DNA of 64,000 nt from NCBI GenBank assembly GCA_914767715.1, contig OU612075.1, positions 4,650,001-4,714,000 of the forward strand, in the 5' to 3' direction. Of this stretch, positions 25,903 to 37,197 are shown in pieces (position 1 is the stretch's first letter; each line of letters starts with the position of its first letter). Below the pieces are notes generated by a model. It saw nothing but the letters and a program-made list of their open reading frames with translations, was not told the origin of the DNA and ran no database searches. The position numbers were made by a program, and so were the translations under genes. This stretch comes from Membranipora membranacea. Its lineage: Eukaryota > Bryozoa > Gymnolaemata > Cheilostomatida > Membraniporidae.

Positions 25903-25925
25903 AAGGTAAGGTAAGGTAAGGTAAG
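25903..25925 (+). repeat. LINE 3' terminal AAGGT tandem repeat
   Basis: Four and a half units of AAGGT directly end the similarity to retrotransposon-like sequence. Such tails mark the 3' end of CR1/L2-type LINEs. Confidence 0.75.
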
Positions 25926-26134
25926 TCCAGTGACTTTTTGTGACAATTTGTGTATAAACTAAGCACACATGATTAAAACAATTCCCTGTAATCGTTGATT
26001 ATCATTTTCAGATGCAAAGTCAAAGAAGAAGACAAAATAACCTGCTGACTGACCAGTAGTTTTGAGAAGGATACAGGGCATCACAAAACAGCAAAGAATC
26101 AATAATAAATAATAATAATCGATATCTATCTAAG

Positions 26135-29100
26135 ATGTCTGATTTACAGAAGAGGTTACAGAAATCAGGCTTGCCACCTATGCTTCCTCCAAGGTATTGT
26201 CATATGTCCCAGTCTTGTAGTTACGGTCTCTAGAAAAAAAACCTTTGGTTACAGCTACTAAATAGTCTTGTCAGTGGCTAGGCTCTAAAGGTTTTTCTCA
26301 TGACAGCTGTTTTCTGTCTTAAGGATCTGGTAGGCAAAAGGTCGGCTATCTATGCCTTGAATGAAACATACTTGGTAACTTAGATGACGTCCATTTTAGT
26401 GGCTAAAACCTGGCAAATTGCTCTATTTATGTGCCTATACTAACTATCCACAAGCATACAGGGTTGTGCTTTAGGCCTGAAATAGGATAACCATTTGATT
26501 GCCATGAAATTTGCTTACTCACACTGTGACTCTACATGACATAAACCAACAGCCAGTGTGATTGAATTGAAAATCTCAAAAACATTGTTTGTAGACAAGG
26601 TGGTAGGGTTCCACCACATAAGAGAAAAGATTACACTCCTCTCAGCTGGGAGAATTACTACGATAAAAAGGAGATGATACACACAGATCGTGGTGACTTC
26701 TGTTACTATACTAAAGGTTCCAATGGTGAGACTGCCTACCTCTTAACTCACAAAGCGGTTCCATTCATAATGCAGACCCCGAAGTTTTTATGTCAACATT
26801 GTGAATATTTTTGAATAAACAAAAACAGGCAGGATAACTAGCTTTCTGACCTTATGAATGAATGATATAGGAGTCTTGTTCCTGTATGTTACAATTAAAA
26901 TTACTGCTGGGTTTGTTAGGCTCACAATGTAGTGTGACCTGCCTACAGACTGAAAGAAAATTGGCGCAGGTATTGCTGCCTTGCCTGTAAGGCAACCATT
27001 TATACTCTTCAGAATGTTTCAAGTGTTATGAACTTCTGATTTTAACCAACTGAAGCCACCAGTAACAACTGATAAAACATCACAACGGAATAGCTGGAAA
27101 GTGTGAAAATAAAGTGCTAATTGTCACCTTATATTCACAGGTCCCCTAGTTGTGTGTTTACATGGAGGAGGGTTTTCTGCTCTGACGTGGGCCATGTTCT
27201 CTAAACATCTAGTGGAGTCAGCAGGATGTCATGTACTCGCCTTTGATCAACGTGGCCACGGTAAGTAACCTAAATAATATTCAAGTTTGAGCAGTAGCTG
27301 CTGCTACCAGGTGAAAATCGCTGCCACTACCTTATATTTGCCACAGAGTCAATACAATGTATTTTTGATTTCACAGGAAAATGTATAACCAAATCTGTCT
27401 GAAAAGCTAGATAAACATAATTTATGATGTTTTTCTCAAATATGACTTCATATCAAAATTGAATTTCAATCAGCTTCTACTCTATGTTATATGCCATGCT
27501 ATGCCACTTAGTCACTACAATGTATTTCTGATTGAACAATTACTAGAGATTCAGGATGCTCCACTTACTTCAAATTATTGCTCAATCATCACTTCAGCCA
27601 AATTTCAATAGGTTCTTATGTCACTAAACTTAGACTTTGCTCCGGACATAATTGGATGGCCACCTAGGCTTGAATTCAATGAATGATATTGCTAAAAAGC
27701 TTGGTATGGAATTAAGTATGCTAAATTTGAAAGAGTTTACTTACATCATGTTTACATTCAGGTGAGACTGTTACACCAGACGATGGTGATCTAAGTATTC
27801 ATACACTAGCCTCTGATGTCAGAGCTGTTATAGCTGCTTTATACGGAGAAGCTGAACCTCCGCCTATAATACTTCTAGGACACAGGTAAATTACATTCTG
27901 CATGTTTTCAGTTATATCACCAAACAAAATTCTGTTAACAAAGGAGTTCAGTATCATAACCGATTAGAGAAGCTTGTATCAGAAAACCTCTAAGCAATGA
28001 GTTTCCGCCAAGTTGTAAGTCCTTGATCAGACAGCTCACAGAAATGAAGCATACTCTTAGCGCTATGGATACAGTTACATTCATCCGTCAGAAATTTAGT
28101 CCCAACTAAACCCCTTGCAGCCACTCAAGATATGATTTAACTTATGATTACTAAGGAGTTGTGTGCTCTCTGAACCACTTGTTCAATAAGAGCACAACTC
28201 CCATTTGTATGTGTATGTTTTTATTACTTGACATTCATCTATTGAGTTAGATGTAATATCTTATTTTTAGTATGGGAGGTTCAGTAGCAGTACATGCCTC
28301 TAACCCAGAGCTGGTTCCCTCACAGATAGGACTTATTGTCGTCGATGTGGTTGAAGGTAAGTTAATATAAGTAGTAAATAAGAAATTCATACACTCAATG
28401 TCAAACATCATTAATATTTGGATACAAAAATTGGCTAACACAAATTACTATTCTTGATTAATGTGAATAGTCTCTGCTATCCTATGTTGCATCCAACAAA
28501 TTATGATTTTTCTCTTTTGCAGGATCCGCAATGGAGGCCTTAAATGGTATGAAAACATTTTTAAGAGGACGCCCAGCAATGTTCAAGTCTCTCGAGCATG
28601 CCATTGAATGGAGGTAAGTAAGATGGGACACTTTCTCTTCCACAACTATAACTTTGAATAAAAATTTTTTTCGTGCCATGCGAGGCTACTGAAATGACAA
28701 AGCAGAACCAGACTTATGGTTTATGTAGAAGAGAGGCCTGCAACTGCAAGTCACATCAAAGTTTTCTATCCAGAGACTTATGCTATGGTCACCACTACTC
28801 ATATAACATACAGTAAGAAAATAAAGATTATTTGGTCAAAGCCCAAAATAGCAGTATAAACCAAACTTTAGACAAATCAAAGCAATTATTCAAGAAATCA
28901 TCATAATATATGCTGCAGTCATTTCATAACCGGGGAAACTATCTCCCCACCCCCTCCCCCTCCCCCTCAAATTGTTACCTTCTTATTTCATAGTGTACGC
29001 AGTGGGCAAATCAAAAATATAGAATCTGCGAGAGTTTCCATGATAGGACAAGTTAAGCCTTCCCATAAGGCTGAGACTAGCGCAGCAGGCAGTACAACTG

Positions 29101-32100
29101 TCATGAATTCTGATAGTATAGCTGAGGAAGCAGAAGAAGAATCTCAGACTGATAATCAACAGGTAGGCTAACATTTACGCGACAGGCAATATATTTTTGA
29201 GTTACTATTTTGTAATAACTTAACAGCAACTGTATAATGATTTAAATTGTTTGATATAAGTATGGTGATGGTTAAGGTGATGGTTTTGCCTAAATTAAAT
29301 TGAAAATGAAATTTAAATAAAATTACAGCTGGTGATTGGAATGTCCAAATGTCCTCTTCCAAAACAGACATCATATTCGGCAGCGTTTCTTATTATTCTC
29401 TTCACAGCATACTGTACTTTGTTTTATTCTAAGCCAAGTAGTACTTCTGACTCCAGCTTAACACAATCACCAAGCAGTGAGAAGATTAGTGCAGATAAAT
29501 CACCCCATAAATGGAGAATAGACCTGGAGAAAACAGAGAACTTCTGGACAGGTGAGTTTATTTTTAACATTTTTGCATTTGAGGCAGATTGTAATCAGAG
29601 TTACTACCCCTTAAGCAGATTGACAGCAGTAAGGCATACAGACTAGTTGATGGGCCCAGACTTAAGTGCAAGCAGTGGCAATGGCTATAAGCGTTCTCCA
29701 ATGATGTATACCTATTCATCTTGAGCCTATATCAAATCAAAATCTGTTGCAACCCATTTTCAAAACATATACATTAACCTTAAATATCCGCATGTCTTTT
29801 CGGTCCTGTCCAATATTGACAGGTTCCCTCTATCATTAATGTGTATTTCCTGTTTTATTTTGATAACCTTTCTCTATTTTTTTAGGCTGGTTTCAAGGAT
29901 TGTCTGTTCAGTTTTTATCAGTTCCTGTGCCAAAAGTATTGATTTTAGCCGGTAAGTGTTTTGACTTTGTTTCTTTTTTTTTAGGCATATCCAAAATATC
30001 AGAGACTCAGCTCTAGATTTGCATGTTGTCAACAGTAATTGAATAAACATAGAATTACATTTAACAACCATTAACTTCATTTTAAAAGAGAACAAAAATT
30101 TATCAGCTTTCGATGAGCAGATAAGTTAAAGCAAAACGTTTACGTTACAATTATTTCGGGAAAGTCAAACTTATGTTTTGATAAATGTTTTTAGTCCTGA
30201 TGAGTTAATGATGTCATTGATGATGATGCATAACAATTGCAATTTAAGTAGTTACTGTCCTGAAAATTCTTAAAGTTTCATATCACCTCCCAGTTCTTGA
30301 CATAAGGGTAATAAATTCACCAGTCTCGACTTCACAGGTGTTGACAGATTAGACAAAGATTTAGCTGTCGGTCAGATGCAGGGAAAGTTTCAGATGCAGA
30401 TAGTTGGTCAGGTCGGACATGCTGTACACGAGGACGCTCCGGATAAGGTAATTAGGTGTCGGGGTTAGTCGGGTTAGTCTGGGGGTGGGGAGAGTCAAGT
30501 TTTATCCAGTTTGCCGGTTTTTGGAATTTTTCCCCCACTGCTTATAAGCGGCTTGTCAGTAAATGCAGGCAAACTCGATCTAGGAGGGGGGGGGGGATTG
30601 TCAAAATCGCTAACTGATTGTTGAATGCAAAGATACACCAAACCTGCCTGTGTGGCAGTCCAATTCACTCAATTGTTGATATAAATTTCTATTCTGATTG
30701 AATGATATGGAGACGGACCAAATTAGTGAAGATTCTGAGCAAAGCGATATTGTGGTGTCACGAAGGATTATGAGAGGGTTTTCACTGTCAAACACCACAA
30801 AACACCTTGAGTTAGTATATGACACCCCTCCCACGGATTATTCGAGCTGCATGAATTAATTCATGCCCTTTCGATCAATAGTGTAGCATGTGATCAATGT
30901 GGTGTTTGATCGTGAAGCCCAACAAATTCTCCTAAGCACACAGACTTTATTTAGTTAGTAATATACCATGAAGTTGTATATCCAGTTAAGGTGAATGACA
31001 TCCCCCATTTATCGGCAGTTGATTTATCAGATTTGTTTCAATGTTGAATTGCCTGCACTCAGTTGCTTATCAGCAAAGGGGTACAATGAACTTGATATAG
31101 ATAGGTATGTGAGAATTGAATAATTCTTGTACCTTCTGTCACACGAATAATACCAACTGTGCTCGATAAATTCCCTTGTTATTTGAATGTCACATAAATT
31201 CAGAGAGGCTTCAGGTAGTGCCATGTTAGGACTGATATGGTTTGATAATTCCATTGTGGTGTGTTACCTTATACAGACTTTCTTTTTCTGCAGGTCGCTG
31301 ATGTTGTTGCCACATACTTAGTAAGAAATAAATTTGCAGAGGAAGGAGAGCATTTTCACAGGTAAGTCACGCGTAACTTCTGCCATGATAGTTTTGTAAA
31401 ACCCGCTCCATATGAACTGAGGAAGATATATGAAGTAGCGCATTGGTGGGTGGGAATAGTTGTAAATCATAAGAGTATTCAGCCATACAAACTTACATTC
31501 TTAATATGTAATGAGTAAGCAGCTCTTTGACCCTTATTTTTATTTATGATGACTAGAGAAATTGTGCTTCTGGCACATTGAGGCCGCTGAACATTGATTT
31601 TTGTGTTGTAGAAATAACCATGCTGTACATCCAGCTTCCCTAGGTAAGGAATAGGCCCACGCCAAGTCACTGTTGATCATTACATGGTTCAGACTATGCA
31701 AGCACAGGACATGAGTGATGGGCTTGCCATAGTAAATTGTCAATTAATTCTATGATGAATTCAACTTTGGAAATCATTTTAGAATCGGTCATTTTAAAAA
31801 ATTTCCGACAATGCATTTTTCTGTATTCCCATCAAGTCAAAGTTGACAAGTATGTAAATGATCTGATTCTTATGAAAATTTGAGTTTGAAGTTGCATTGT
31901 GGGAAGGGCGTTAAAATCAGACCTTACTAGGCTTTTTAAACATGTTAAGGAGTTGCTTTCTCATTAAGATTCCGCGGCTAAACATTTCTGATGAAAGAAG
32001 ATTTCAAAAAAAATGTTCAGCAGTTTTGGAGTGAAATTTCATTTAGGGTGATACCTAGAACCAGTTAAAAGTACCGACTTACAGCGCGAATGTCGGAGAA

Positions 32101-33751
32101 TCAATCACAAAAGAGTCTCATTAACCCATGATTAGCCACAGTTATGAAAGCTTGACTTTGCACATTGTATCAAAGGGCTGACAAAAACTTTTTTGTGCAC
32201 TCTGCTGTATAGAAAAATTCTGATTGATTAGAGACACAGTGCTTGCAGGTGTGAAATGCATTGAACGCAAGTTCATTAACTAGAATGTGTTTGTTTTAAT
32301 TTTCTATACAGTCCGAGATTGTGGACCTACTGGCCTTGCCTTGACACTGTTATGATTGCATACCAATGATCAGGTTTTCCTATTGATTACTTTGATCTCA
32401 GAGTAGGTCCAGGAATCATTGCCACTTTCCGACAATTTCCATTTCCGACAATGCATTTTTCTGACAATTGCCATTTCCGACAATGCATTTTTCTGTATTC
32501 CCATCAAGTCAAAGTTGACAAGTATGTAAATGATCTGATTCTTATGAAAATTTGAGTTTGAAGTTGCACTGTGGGAAGGGCGTTAAAGTCAGACCTTACT
32601 AGGCTCTTTAAACATGTTAAGGAGATGCTTTCTCATTAAGATTCTGCAGCTAAACATTTCTGATGAAAGAAGATTTCAAAAAAATGTTCAGCAGTTTTGG
32701 AGTGAAAATTCATTTAGGGTGATACCTAGAACCAGTTAAAAGCACCGACTTACAGTGCGAATGTCGAATGTCGGGGAATCAATCACAAAAGAGTCTCATT
32801 AACCCATGATTAGCCACAGTTATGAAAGCTTGGCTTTGCACATTGTATCAAAGGGCTGACAAAAACTTTTTTGTGCACTCTGCTGAATAGAAAAATTCTG
32901 ATTGATTAGAGACACAGTGCTCGCAGGTGTGAAATGCATTGAACGCAAGTTCATACTAGAATGTGTTTGTTTTAATTTCCTATACAGTCCGGGATTGTGG
33001 TCCTACTGGCCTTGCCTTGACACTGTTATGATTGCATACCAATGATCAGGTTTTCCTATTGATTACTTTGATCTCAGAGTAGGTCTAGGAATCATTGCCA
33101 CTTGACCTGCGCTCTGGCCCCTTACACAGCTTTATATGTACTTTATATGTACTGATAGAATTTTGCGGATGCTAACTTATATGTATGTCCTGTGTCTTTG
33201 TATAAAGTCTTTTTAGCGTACAGAAATTGGATTTTGACGATGAATTACATATCAGACTAGGATTACACCACATCCAGCCATTTTTGAGAGCTCTGCGTTT
33301 GTTATCGCCATCGTTTGGTGTTTGATATTTAGTCAAAAATATTCTCGGCTTCTATAAAGACTGTGGTTAGATAACTCCCTAGATGGCTGAAACTGTAACA
33401 AATTGTCTCATAGAACAGTAAAGTAGCAGCAAGAGGAAAATTTTGCCTTGATGCAGAGGCCTGAAAATAGCAAACACTACCGTTACCGAAACTAGCTAAA
33501 TCCTAGCTAAGATTGACTCCTCTAGGGTACTATCCCTGTATACTCTAGGGGCTCTAGGGGCTTGAATTTTACCTAGAGTGAAGTTAAGCTTGTTTTCTTG
33601 TACATGTGTACACTAGTTGAGTGTGTAAATGTTTGATGCAGTATGAGGAAGTCTGCTATTAATTTTGAACCTGTCAGCGTTTATCATGCTTTATTTTATT
33701 TTTTTATATTTGTATTTATTATTCTATTCTAGGACGTTTCCAGCCTGCTGA
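26135..33751 (+). CDS. PPME1: Protein phosphatase methylesterase 1 (PME-1), complete, 12 coding exons
   Basis: Removes the methyl ester from the C-terminal Leu of the PP2A catalytic subunit and so sets which PP2A holoenzymes assemble. Exons: 26135-26193, 26595-26725, 27141-27260, 27762-27885, 28271-28356, 28523-28613, 28994-29162, 29434-29551, 29886-29951, 30338-30447, 31294-31361, 33733-33751. All borders are GT-AG and in phase, giving 386 aa, the length of human PME-1. An alpha/beta hydrolase fold is evident: oxyanion-side LHGGGFSALTW, nucleophile GHSMGG (Ser145), Asp170 in VVDVVEG and His349 in VGHAVHED. RLDKDLAVGQMQGKFQMQ and the final FPAC are family signatures. A Ser/Glu-rich linker (exons 7-8) matches the acidic loop of the family. 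Exon 8 could also begin at 29329, adding 35 residues; I prefer 29434. The enzyme is soluble. A non-coding 5' exon may precede it (acceptor-like TTTTCAG near 26011). Confidence 0.95.
26928..27000 (+). repeat. SINE body fragment
   Basis: GACCTGCCTACAGACTGAAAG, read with at most small changes, and TTGGCGCAGGTATTGCTGCC match the body of the SINE copy at 45700-45895 (GACCTGCCTACAAACTGAGA). No tRNA-like head remains. It is in intron 2 of PPME1. Confidence 0.6.
30492..30590. repeat. Foldback element, TTTGCC/GGCAAA family
   Basis: The left arm CAAGTTTTATCCAGTTTGCC and the right arm AAATGCAGGCAAACTCGATC are roughly inverted. Similar pairs sit at 42150-42290, 46075-46195 and 61204-61290. It is in intron 10 of PPME1. 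Confidence 0.6.
31790..33101. repeat. Tandem direct duplication of ~672 bp in PPME1 intron 11
   Basis: Unit 1 (about 31800-32428) and unit 2 (about 32472-33101) run side by side with very few differences. For example, CTGTATTCCCATCAAGTCAA occurs at 31821 and 32493, and GGAATCATTGCCACTT recurs 676 bp apart. At the junction a short CCATTTCCGACAATGCATTT phrase is present twice. There is no coding potential. It looks like a recent unequal crossover or an assembly duplication. Confidence 0.9.
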
Positions 33752-33963
33752 GAAGCCAGCCTGAGATCCTTACATTATAATATCAGCTCGGTGATAAGAC
33801 TGGAGAGTAATACCTTGCTAGTGTTGATAAAGGGCATGAGACTAAGATCAGCGGGCGTCTGCCAGAGCACCAGGCATAGAAACATTAATATAGAATATAG
33901 ACCTGAGACTAAAATAGTTTTCATATTAGGTTATATTGGGTCATATTGGGTTAGCAGCAGTGC

Positions 33964-33969
33964 AATAAA
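33964..33969 (+). terminator. Candidate PPME1 polyadenylation signal
   Basis: This AATAAA lies about 210 bp after the PPME1 stop codon on the coding strand. It is the nearest canonical hexamer I see; a second is at 34686. Confidence 0.45.
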
Positions 33970-35282
33970 CGATCTAACTCACTTTCTTATATCCATGGAG
34001 CCATCAGGAACTATACTACATAACAGGTACTTCACCTGTTTCGTGTGGAATATGGGTGAAACGTGTTGTGTTGAAATTTTCTTCATTAAGTTCAATTAAT
34101 CATTAATTTTTTTGAGCGAACTTAATTTTGATTATCTGATCATGAATTATAAAATGTAGAGCAAATATTTTGTGTTTTCTTTCGTTGCTTCAGTTTATGA
34201 TTTCGTGATTCATTTAGGAAGCAAACTACATAAGCAGCCCAATTTTTTTAAAGCAATATGTTTTGTTTTTATTATTCTTGTTCAGAGCAATTATTGAGTT
34301 TGATATTTGCTTTCTGATGAAATTAAAACTGCTCTCAGTGAGGGTCGGATGAACTCCTACTTTCTCATTCATTCCAGGAAGCCATTTTAATGTTCTGATA
34401 ATTTTGAAATTGAAACCTGAGCAAACTAAAATTAGACATTAAAGCAATTGCTCAATTAGCACTCCATGAATTAAACTTGGGACTATTATTCATCAATTCT
34501 CACTCTTTTCTTTCATGTCAGCATTCCACATTAAATTACTTAAACTCGCTGCCTTCCCAGTGCCCAACATGAAAAGCTTTTTTGTTGAGTTCCGAAAAGC
34601 AAATTGATGTTTGCATATGTTTGTTAATGAAGTTCACCATTGAATGAGCTTTACACTGGCTTGTTAGTTATGTTACGACAGTGCAAATAAATTTGTAGTT
34701 AGGCTATGATAAATATTGCATGCCGACCTAGGGTCTTACACCTTTAATACTAGTTTAAAGGTGTGGGAAACTCTGTTAATGGCATGATGTTGATTGGGTA
34801 CAGTTATGACAACGCATCAAATCATGTGAACATTAAATTTTACGTCCGCAAGTTGTCTTTCGTTGCTTGCTAAACACACGCCAGTAAAAAATGTGATGGG
34901 CCTTTGCGTTCAGTGCTGGCCTCGTTGATGATGGTCTAAATGCAAGTAAGTGTTATATTATCAATCATTCATAAATTGATAAATCTTTGATGAGGAATGT
35001 CACAAACACGCACTTGCAGCCATCCGATAGGGTGGCACTTGAACTAGCAGGCTGCACCCCACGGGTGCTCTCTGGATCTTTTACCCAGCGTATCCCATGA
35101 TCCAATTTTATATTCACATGGTAATATCGGATCTGATAATAATAAAACGAATTTACAAAACAAATTTACAAAACTTAATTTAATTTACAGAAACTAATTT
35201 ATACTATCATGTAGACTTTCAATAGGGTAACTGCTGTCTGTCTTTGCACATTTTTTGTTTGGGGTTCCAGAAAAAAATCAAA

Positions 35283-35330
35283 TGGCCGGGGCCGTTGGGA
35301 GGGGGCAAAGTCTGGGGGGCTCAGACTAAT
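35283..35330 (+). repeat. Dispersed segment shared with 58993-59047
   Basis: The phrase GGGGCCGTTGGGAGGGGGCA then AAGTCTGGGGGGCTCAGACTA recurs at about 59004-59045 with a few changes. The class is unknown. Confidence 0.65.
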
Positions 35331-35542
35331 CAAATCTTAGCAAGAGATGCTGCATTTGCAAAACTGATCAAATCTATGAAGCGTGTCACATATAGGCCTA
35401 CTATACCATGAAGATGTGGCAGGTGCTGTATTCTTATAATGCAACCCTTTCATCGACAAAGAACATCAAATTTTAATATAATATAATAATAAAAGCAATC
35501 ATCAATTTGTTGTTTTCACATCTTGCCTGGATGATTGAAATC

Positions 35543-35566
35543 GGGGGGGGGGGGGGGGGGGGGGGG
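35543..35566 (+). repeat. 24-nt G homopolymer
   Basis: Twenty-four consecutive G are followed by TGGGACGGGG. It could form a G-quadruplex. Its length is also a likely sequencing uncertainty. Confidence 0.9.
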
Positions 35567-37197
35567 TGGGACGGGGTTCATCACATGCTTCAGGAGTCAG
35601 GGTGTTTTTCAAGACAAAACGACTCTCCATTACTCATGGTGATCTTGATACACATTTTTCCCAGGCTGCTAGTGCCTCCGGGCAAAATATTTCCTAGCAT
35701 ATTGGAAGAGGCATTGCTTTCCTTTATGTAACTCAACACCTATTCTTTGCACTTTTGAACAATACGGCACTAACTTAATGGTTTGCATGTTGAGAAGTTA
35801 TATAAATTGAAACCATAGAACATTTAATTCCCAGTTGCGTCTAGCAAGTTTTATTTTGGCTACCAACACAAAATAAAGGCTAGTACTTAGTCATGTATAT
35901 ATTCTAATAATTGCTATGATTGAGACCTGCCTTTGATCACAATGACTTTAAAAGTTCGAAAATTTGCTGCCAGGTCATGCATCATGCACATTTTATTTTA
36001 ATAACTAATATGAAAGACCCTTATAATAATAATGTTGTCATAATAATAAAATAACATCTCATTTATTATTTATTATTATAAAAAATTGCCATACTGAAAG
36101 ACCATTTTGGTAATCAAGTTGTCAAAATAAAAAAAAAACATGCCAGCAGCAGGTTGAGTACGCTAAAGCTGAAAATTTGCTTTCATGCAGTTTTTAAAAC
36201 AACATTTAATTCAAAAGCTATTTTGAGGTTACTTTGATTTGTTTTGGTAACATTTCACTGAATTATTGACAGCCCATTAGCTTAGAACAATGAGCCTTTA
36301 CATCTCAAGTGGATCATTTAGCTCTGAAATTTTTTATCACCAATTGATTGGAAAAAGAATCAAGGACAAGCTATTTGTTACACCAATAGTCTGTAGAAAG
36401 CTGTAGGGAATAATCAATAGGTTTTTTTCTTGCTTTTTTATTGAGATCAGCAAGGTGCTTATATAATATAAAACATTGAAGAAAAATCAAACTCTTCTTT
36501 GCACTCATTATATAAAAATAGATGCATTACACAGGAGTCAAGAAAAAACACAATATCAGTGTAAATTGTTTTAAGAACTAAATATAATAATATTTGTATT
36601 ATAATATAATACAGTGTGGCCTGCAATAGGAAAGTTATTCGAACACTTTCTAAGCCACATGTCGTGCATCTGACTTTAGTGTTAAACTGTGTGCTTGTTT
36701 CTGGTTCCCTGTAGGGAAAGTCATGTGTATGAAAATAAGAAACAAAATGCGGACTTTTGAGACAGCCGTTATAATTGAAAATGGTTGAATAGAAAAGTTG
36801 CCAAAGTTGAAGAAAATATGGCATTTTGTTGATCGGTTTAAACAATCCAGTACATAGAACAGACAGTACACAGTGAGAGGGGGAAGGGCGGGAATGAAAA
36901 GTTCAATACAAGAAAAAATAAGCAGACGTCGAATGGGGTGGTAACATCTCAACCTCACTGGAATAGTATGCTTGATTGTTTGGTGTAAATTGGCAAAACA
37001 GGGCATTCAAATAGTGCTATGTTATATTGAGGTTCCATTTTGATTTCACAGAAATTTTTGAATAGACATCAATGTTTTGATTTTTTGCTGCTGTCGAGTA
37101 TGGTGCATATCAACTCATACATCTAAAATTTTTGATACTCAATGAGAGACGAGATATTGAGCAATTAATCTTCAATACTTGGCTTCGTTTTTTGTGT

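Larger units (their letters stand above)
21657..25925 (+). mobile_element. Non-LTR retrotransposon (LINE), two intact ORFs, CR1/jockey-type
   Basis: It carries an ORF1 (21657-22844), an ORF2 with apurinic-type endonuclease and reverse transcriptase (22898-25624), about 280 bp of 3' UTR and a terminal short tandem repeat of AAGGT units (25903-25925). A short 3' microsatellite tail instead of poly(A), together with the endonuclease-RT order, is the style of the CR1/L2/jockey group. The 5' boundary is not defined; it lies somewhere before 21657. I could not find a target-site duplication. Both frames are open, so the copy is young or selected. It stands between the LIMCH1-like start and PPME1, in the same direction as PPME1. 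Confidence 0.9.
33752..37197. other. PPME1 3' UTR and intergenic region before the mucin-LU gene A
   Basis: Candidate PPME1 poly(A) signals (AATAAA) lie at 33964 and 34686. A segment near 35283-35330 is shared with 58993-59047. A 24-G run occupies 35543-35566. The 3' UTR of the minus-strand gene A probably covers 37197 down to about 36440, where a reverse AATAAA occurs. I found no exon here. Confidence 0.5.

Noticed and set aside
36459-36845. Minus-strand open frame of 128 codons downstream of mucin-LU gene A
   Set aside because: It lies in the likely 3' UTR, has no family motif and a Phe/Ile/Tyr-rich composition expected from T-rich DNA.
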